Shown piece by piece: positions 57,330 through 64,000 of a stretch of 64,000 nucleotides of DNA. Source of the stretch: Brachionus plicatilis (Eukaryota > Rotifera > Eurotatoria > Ploima > Brachionidae); the NCBI GenBank assembly GCA_010279815.1, contig QEOQ01000350.1, positions 1-64,000 on the forward strand. The letters run 5' to 3'. How positions within the stretch are numbered: position 1 is the first letter of the stretch; each line of letters starts with the position of its first letter. Under the pieces are notes generated by a model. The model worked only from the letters and a program-made list of their open reading frames with translations, ran no database searches and was not told the origin of the DNA. A program made the position numbers and the translations under genes.

Positions 57330-59596
57330 TGTATGATATAAAAAAGAGAGGAATAAGCTATTCACTTAGAATGAAAATTTTTACAGTAAATACAAATGTT
57401 CTAAATTCCTAATTACAAAATCAAAACCATATTGTTGTCCACATCGTTTAAAAAGAAATTGGTTCTCTAGATATACTATGAAAAATTATCTTTTTATTAA
57501 AGGCTAACAACCTAATTTTTTTTTGACTATAGAAGAATTTTCCTATTTATTAACGAGGTTCAAACCAATAGTGACATAAGGTATCGGGGTTAGTGCAGAA
57601 AGTCAAGGCATTTTTTTTAAAAATCATTTTTTATATTTAGATCCAAATTTTTCATTGCTAAAGGTTTTTATCATTCCGATCACGCCATAAAAATTTTGAT
57701 AAAATAATTTACCAGCAAAATTTTTAACCACTTCAAACTTTGGGAATTTTTGGATAAAGATACACTGACTTTATTTTTAAATATGACTAGGTCAATCATT
57801 TTTTAAGTATTTATAATTTTTTTGTACATATACCGGATTTTGTGTCCGGATTTTTTATGGGAAAAGTAAGAACTTTTTAGTTGATTTTTTTCAAAATTTG
57901 GAAACTTATGGATGTTATTGCGAACAAAAATTGTATTAAGAAACATAATGAAAAATATTTTTAATTAATTAAATAAGCCATTTCACTGTGTTTTTATATA
58001 ATTCTTTCGATCGATGAAAAAAAAGATTTTAATTTTTGTTTTAATATTTTTTGCATAAAACTACTCAAATTAATTCCTAATTTATGCTTGCCATATGAAC
58101 AAATAAAAACGAAATTTTCATGATCAGATTTCAAATTTTTGCAGAATTGGTTGTTTATCTAGTCATGGGAGCACATAATCAGCATTTTGCAACACAATAT
58201 TCAAATAAAATTCTATTTAATAACAAAAATTACTTTTGTTAACTTTTACGTGATCAAAATGCTTAGTAAGCACATTTTTTCATATGTAACAAGAATTCAA
58301 AAATTATATAAGCCTTTTTATTTCATTAAAAAAATTTATGATTTTTTTTATTTCTTTCGGGAAAATTCAATCAGAGCACTTAATGAAGACTTTTAATAAA
58401 AAAAATGTGTGTGTTTCTATGCTAGAAATTATTTATTATGATTCTTGGTTTTTTTTTTATGGAGATTTTTCTCAATAATAAAATTAATAATCAGTTCATT
58501 TAGAATTACAGTAGAAAACGACTAAATACAAATTATTTCCGATATTTTAAGTAAAAAAATCTATAAATTATGACAAGTTAAATAGCTAAGAATTCATTAA
58601 ATTCCATTAATTATACAGTGCTATAAACCATGTATTTATTTAAATATTTTTCCCAAATATTCATATTGAGTCAATTCCATTCAGTGATTTTATTTTTCAT
58701 TCATCTAGAAGTTTCCAATCATTATATTTTATAACATTATTATGAAAGTATTATCAAGATTTTTTAAAATTCAATTTAATTCCTGGTATGGTGTCGCCTC
58801 AAAAACTCTTAGATAAAAAAGATATCAAAAGTTAAAAAAGAGACATTTTTAATAAAAATTAAAAAAATGAGCGAAATGGCTTGGAGAAGATTAAAGTCAT
58901 TGACATTGTTTCTTTTTTTAACTTTTTGAAAAATTTGCATAAGAGTATGTAAATAAAAATCAGAATTTTGTTCAAAAGTTTCCTATAATTGGAATAATTT
59001 AATAATTAAAATAGAAAAAAAACAAAACTGCATGTTTTTTTTTTTAATTTTTGGACACTGGGCTCTAATTCAGTTGAATAATTAAAAGCTTTAAAAAATT
59101 TACAAAATTTAAAATTTAATTAAGATGAATTAGTTTGAGGTGTTTAATTTTTTTCAGCAATCATCCTAAAATCTTGCCAAAAAATAATTTATAATTTAAT
59201 TTAATTTAAAATTCTATTTGTTTAAGTTTGTCCAAAATAATTTTTCCGAAAAAAATCTGAAATAATTTTATGTTCATTTTTGCACACTGATTTCCAATTT
59301 TAATTTTAGTATAATCCACGAAGTTCGAAATCTTCGAAATAAACAGAGACAAAACAAAAGAGTCAAATCAATTTAAATATTTTGAACAAATTTTTATTTT
59401 AATGACAGCTGAAAAAAATAACTTTACAAAAGAATTTAGAAGCTTTTAAAAAGAGAGATTTTTATTTACTATGAAAATTGTGTTCAACTTTTGGAAAAGT
59501 AAATTTCAAATTAGAATTAAGATAAACTGTTTTTGAAGCAAATTTAAAAAATCTTAATTAAAATTTGCAATTCATATTTAGAAAGTATATGTTGAA
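57330..59596. other. Intergenic, probable 5' region of the SLC2A gene
   Basis: AT-rich. No coding frame is convincing. The patch 57570-57610 (AGGTATCGGGGTTAGTGCAG) is less AT-rich and may be another repeat remnant. Confidence 0.4.
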
Positions 59597-61641
59597 ATGG
59601 TAAATGAAATAGCATTAAATCGAGAAAATGACTATGAAAATGCCACAAGACAATCTCTTTTAAATGAGAACAAATCAGAGAAAAAAGATATTTACAAAAA
59701 TTTCACTGCTCCAAAAAAAATTGTAAGTATTCTTCAAAAAGCTCTTGTCAATTGACCTTAAAAAAATTTTTAAGACAATTCGAGGCCATATTTAATTTGT
59801 TCTAATTTAAATTTTTAAAAAGAAAAAACAAAAAAAAAAAACTTCTATCACAACACTCACTTATCTCACGCTTAAATATCTCATGATTTAGAATCATATC
59901 GCTCTAATCAGGTTATATCATTATAAAATTAAGAATAAAACCTAGCTAACTTTTGAAAAATTATTTAATTGTTTAAACAAAAATGGTATTACATAAAAAT
60001 TAAAAAAACCATCTTTTAACTCAATAGCTTTCATTTGTTTTTTTCCAAAGGGCCTAACAAAAAAGCTAATTTTTAGTCTCGCTTCGGCGGTAATTGGCTC
60101 AGCATTCCAATTTGGCTACAACACTGGTGTCATAAACGCTCCAGGAGAAGTAATTTTCTATTAATTTAATACAAATAAAAAAAGGAAAAAAAAAATTATT
60201 TTTTTTTTAAAGTTAATTCGCCAATTCATTAATGAAAGTCATATAAGTCGATATGGAAGTGAGCTGTCGGCATCCACTGTGGGATCTCTGCTGGCTTTCA
60301 CAGTTGCCGTATTTGCTGTCGGAGGATGCATTGGCGGTCTTTTGAATGGCTTTTGTGCGGATTTCTTCGGCCGAAAGAAAAGTCTCCTGCTGAATAACTT
60401 GCTAGGCATCCTGGGAGCTCTGTTCATGGGTTTTTCAAAGTATGCCAATTCCTATGAAATGATAATTATTGGTAGATTCATAATCGGTCTCAATTGTGGA
60501 CTTAACTCAGGTCTGTGTCCCATGTACTTAAATGAACTGTCTCCTGTTGATATTCGAGGTTCAGTAGGGGCTCTGTTTCAATTGGGAGTCACGTCCACAA
60601 TTATGCTGTCCCAAATTCTGGGTCTGCCAGAAATCCTTGGCACTGAGGACTTGTGGCCTTTACTTTTGGGCATCACAGGCTTGTTCTCAATCATTCAGCT
60701 TTTGACACTTCCATTTTGTCCCGAAAGCCCGCGATTTTTGCTCATCAACAAAGACCTACCAGCTGAAGCAGAAACTGCTCTCATGGCTCTCAGAGGCACC
60801 AAGGACATCAAACACGAGATCGATGATATGAAAAATGAAGCTGAAATGCAACGATCACAGCCCAAGTTCACTATTTTCAGTCTTTTTTCTACCAGAGCTT
60901 TGCTTTTGCCAACAGTCATAAGCATAGTTCTACACTTGTCTCAGCAACTCAGTGGAATCAATGCGGTAGGTTTTTATTTTTATTATTTTTTTTTTTTTTT
61001 ATTTTTTTTTTATTATTTAAAAAAAAAAGGTATTCTATTATTCAAATGATATATTGAACAAGTCTGGCATTGAAAATAGCCAGTATGCTACCCCTTTCAT
61101 TGGCTTGATAATGGTCATAATGACTTTGGTGTCCATTCCACTAATGGAAAAGTCAGGCAGAAGATTTTTGCACTTGCTCGGCCTTGGTGGAATGTTTGTG
61201 TTCAGCATTTTTATGACAATAGCCTTTGTATTGCAAAGCAAATACGACTGGTTGAAGTATTTGAGCATTGTGTCCATGATGTTGTTTATTGTGTTCTTTG
61301 CAATTGGGCCAGGCTCAATTCCATGGATGATGGTAGCTGAGCTGTTCTCGCAAGGACCTCGCTCTGCAGCAGTCAGTTTAGCTGTTCTGGTAAATTGGTC
61401 GGCTAACGTGGCTGTGGGACAGGGCTTTCCGCCCTTGTTCGAAAATGTGACCAAAAATTGGACATTTTTGCTGTTTGCTGTGTTTTTAGCAGTCTTTTGG
61501 GTGTTTACATTTGCATTTCTTCCTGAAACAAAGAACAAAAAAGCTGAGGAAATAACAGCGTATTTTCAAGACAAAAAGAATCTTTTTGCATTCAAAGCAA
61601 ACACAAATTTATCTGATGCTGTGGAAGATTTTAACATTTAA
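59597..61641 (+). CDS. SLC2A: Facilitated glucose transporter (GLUT, SLC2A family)
   Basis: Four exons (59597-59722, 60051-60149, 60213-60965, 61030-61641) total 1590 bp, i.e. 529 residues. Sugar-porter hallmarks are FQFGYNTGVINAPGE in the first helix, GRKKSLL after helix 2, GRFIIGLNCGLNSGLCPMYL with NELSPVDIRG, PESPRFLL after helix 6, QQLSGINA in helix 7, GRRFLHLLG, then GPGSIPWMMVAELFSQGPR in helix 10, and PETKNKK at the end. GYNTGVIN and QQLSGIN..FYYS point to class I GLUTs (GLUT1-4 type). The N-terminal cytoplasmic region (42 residues, NENDYENATRQSLL) is longer than in GLUT1. The first intron is 328 bp; the others are about 63 bp. Substrate preference among hexoses cannot be told from sequence alone. 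Confidence 0.93.
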
Positions 61642-62148
61642 AAAAAAACAAATAATTTAGTTTTTTATTTTTTTTGGCTTAATTATTTTTATTTTGGTAT
61701 TTATATTATTTTTCAAAATCAAATGAAACCAAAAAAAAGCCTAAAAAATTCTTTTTTTTTAGAACTTTTGAAATTTATATTAAGATTTTTATTTTTTCAA
61801 AAATAACTCAAGAAATTATTCCAAATGGCAGCATTACCTGAAATATTCATTCTAATGTATTTACAATTTTTTTACTAGGTTAGTTTTCAACTGAATTTGA
61901 AACAATTGCTTCGTTTTTGCAGTAAGAAAATTTTACCTGGTATTTTTATTAATAAATTTAAAAAAATAACAAATAGAAATGACTTTTTAAAAAGTGTTAT
62001 TTAAACTGAAAAAATTTTAAATTCACCTTTTATTTAAAAAAAATTTTTATTTTTATTATCTTTTTTATGAAACATTATTCAAATTTTTTAGTAAAAACTT
62101 AAACTTTGTCTCATTTATTACATTTTATTTTTTTTTAATTTTTTTTTT

Positions 62149-62185
62149 ACATCCCCTTTAAGGCGTTCATTGAAATAAATAATTA
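62149..62185 (+). mobile_element. Non-LTR retroelement 3' tail, copy a
   Basis: TTACATCCCCTTTAAGGCGT followed by TCATTGAAATAAATAATTAA. It is nearly the same as the tail at 63394 (TTACATCGCCTCCAAGGCGT then TCATTGAATAAATATTATT). The short hairpin-like CCTCCAAGG core plus a simple-repeat tail is typical of LINE/SINE 3' ends. Confidence 0.55.
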
Positions 62186-62564
62186 AATTATGAAACGCAG
62201 ATTTGGCAAATGCACTAGCTACTTTTTCAGCCTTGTTTTATCATCGATAATTTGATGTAAATTTTTATTAAAAATAACCAACTTATTTGGTTTTTTTTTA
62301 GAAAATCTCAGAAAATTTTTATTTAAATCAATATTAAAACAAAAAAGCACATTTTTTATATTTTTAAATATTGAAAGCTTTATTAAAATTTTAAATCTGC
62401 AAACAGTGTGAAAAAATAAAAATATCAAGCCGAATTATGTATATAACACATGGTTAAGGTTAGAAATTGTTTTCTCTGAAATCAAAAATCTCTCTGAATT
62501 TAAAATTATTCATAATTTTTAATTTCTTAATAATCACTTTACATTTTTAATTGACTTAAGTTTA

Positions 62565-62649
62565 ATAAAGCTGTTTGTAGATGACGCCAAACTGATGATG
62601 ATCACCATTAACAACAAAATAGACGTACAAAACCTTCATATAGATTAAA
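62565..62649 (+). pseudogene. Reverse transcriptase fragment of a non-LTR element
   Basis: The frame KLFVDDAKLMMITINNKIDV followed by QNLHID matches the catalytic F(A/V)DD box and downstream segment of Jockey/RTE-like reverse transcriptases (LFADDTKL...LQ.DLD). It stops at a TAA after about 28 codons, and no other reverse-transcriptase block was found nearby, so this is an isolated remnant. Confidence 0.6.
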
Positions 62650-63393
62650 TTGAGGTATGAGCCAAAAAATCTTAATGAAGAAAAAAAAATTCTATTCAGT
62701 GCTACTTATTTTTCAGTTAAAGTCTATAAAAATTTTTTTAAGGTGAAAAACTTTTTTCTTGGGAATTTTTTAATCCATGCATTTTACCTTTTATTTTCGA
62801 AAAAAAGGTCAATTAAAAACCGTTTTTAAGCTAAAATATAAATAGCAAATATTTGTGATAATTTAAATTAATCATTTTTTAAAATAACAATTTTAAATTT
62901 TAATTTTTTTGACGTGTTGACCAATGATACCTATGAACATAAAATGAAAATGTTCTCACAAAATTAAAATAATATTTTTATAAAATTAAAAAATACATAA
63001 AGAAAGATTAAAATTAAATATACAATTATTTTTAAACAATTTTTATTAACAAAAAGACATGATGGAATTTTGAAATTTATGAAAGTTTTAGTTATTTGTC
63101 AAAAAAGAGTTTCCCTGCTTCTGTTTTTTCTTAAGCTAATATTTACATTTTGATCGTGATTTGAGTCCTTGAGTGGTGAGGTCAAAAAAAAAAAAAAAAA
63201 GAAAACAGAAACTAGAAAATAGAAACTTTACTAACTAAAAACTTGAATAATAATTTAGAAAATTAAGGAAAAAAAAAAATTATGTATTTATGAACATTTA
63301 AAATTCGCTATGGAAAAGTACTCTTCATTTTTCTTACAATTATTTTTGTCCTAATTGTTTAATTACTTTATTTTATTATTTTTTTTTATTTTT

Positions 63394-63450
63394 ACATCGC
63401 CTCCAAGGCGTTCATTGAATAAATATTATTATTATTATTATTATTATTAT
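63394..63450 (+). mobile_element. Non-LTR retroelement 3' tail, copy b, with (ATT)n
   Basis: TTACATCGCCTCCAAGGCGT then TCATTGAATAAAT followed by about nine ATT units. It is related to 62149-62185. Upstream sequence has no recognisable protein, so the copy is strongly 5'-truncated. Confidence 0.6.
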
Positions 63451-64000
63451 TTACATTTGTTTAATTTTTTAATTATTAAAATTTATTGTGAATTTACGCT
63501 TGAAATCGATTAAAACTCTCAGTCATTTACAATTTTTGAGATTTTAGTATTTTTCTGTCCTAAAATAACTTGTTTTTAGAATTGATTTTACCATAATTTT
63601 GGTAAATTACAATTAACATGAGTGAAAAATAGTAAAAAAAAAATTGAAAAGGAAATTAAAATGTATTGATTCGATCAGTATCCATCTTTCTCAATTATCT
63701 AATAAATCAAAGTTTAGAATTACAAAATAAGTTAGTAAAAAATTAAACTCTTGTGTAAAAATGGATATTAGACTTTTATGAAAATTGAAAGCTTTGTTGA
63801 AATTTAATTTTGAGAAATAAATGAAAATTACAACTCAAAAGTCAAAAATATTTAAAGACCTTTTTTATTTATATAAAATATTTTTCCAAGTTTTCATTTA
63901 GATTTATCGAGTTAGAATTTGTAAATTCACAAGTTGAGTATAAAAAAAAAAATTTATTTTCAAAAATTTTATTTTTAAAAATGGAAATAAGAATTATAAA
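63451..64000. other. AT-rich window end, nothing recognised
   Basis: No coding frame, RNA gene or repeat was recognised. TTTGGTAAATTAC near 63600 recalls the arms of the TTACGTAA elements but has no ends. Confidence 0.4.

Noticed and set aside
63421..63450. CRISPR-like or satellite array
   Set aside because: It is a simple (ATT)n tail of a retroelement end, with no spacers.

Overview
The window is metazoan nuclear DNA. It is very AT-rich: non-coding sequence is mostly A/T homopolymer-like, and exons are moderately richer in GC. Introns are short (often 45-105 bp) with GT..AG ends, the code is standard, and the genes are typical of bilaterian animals (GBX homeobox, MTF-1, CRK, DUSP8/16, class I GLUT, ASB/SOCS-box, SRP9, MORN4). 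AT content, compact introns and gene repertoire would fit a monogonont rotifer such as Brachionus or a similar small protostome; that placement is inference. There is one assembly gap (N at 35245-36082). I see no bacterial genes, operons, CRISPR arrays, tRNAs or rRNAs.

Layout, left to right: a truncated foldback element built of TTACGTAA repeats (1-407); RPL41 (+, only 25 codons); RNase Z/ELAC2 (-, intronless); SRP9 (-, two exons); MORN4/retinophilin (-); a 4F2hc/SLC3A2-like amino-acid transporter heavy chain (+) convergent with MTF-1 (-), whose last intron holds a MITE with hAT-type ends and a perfect 8-bp target duplication; a retroelement-like fragment; a septin of the SEPT2 group (-, eight exons); NOB1 (+, seven exons); an intronless seven-repeat protocadherin-like gene (-); PIGG/GPI7 (+, eight exons); SAP30BP/HCNGP (-, five exons) with another MITE in its last intron; a DUSP8/16-type MAP-kinase phosphatase (+) interrupted by the gap, whose large exon is strikingly GC-rich; a ~287-bp tandem repeat behind it, split by a 649-bp insertion; GBX (-); CRK adaptor (+, seven exons); a secreted PAN + C-type-lectin protein (+); an SLC27A/FATP acyl-CoA synthetase (+, five exons) with a TTACGTAA foldback element in intron 2; an ankyrin/SOCS-box protein (+); a cluster of decayed Tc1/mariner-like elements (55.7-57.3 kb); a GLUT-type SLC2A transporter (+, four exons); and a tail with non-LTR retrotransposon remnants.

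The genes are mostly unrelated housekeeping, signalling and membrane genes; they do not form one pathway. For the multi-exon genes reconstructed here the joined exon lengths are a multiple of three, which supports the splice sites proposed. The most unusual content is the mobile fraction. Several short inverted-repeat families have arms made of family-specific short tandem repeats (TTACGTAAAT, AAGTC, TCTTA). Three of these elements sit in introns that would otherwise be only about 50-80 bp long. The TTACGTAA family carries phased arrays of a motif that matches a known PAR-bZIP binding site.
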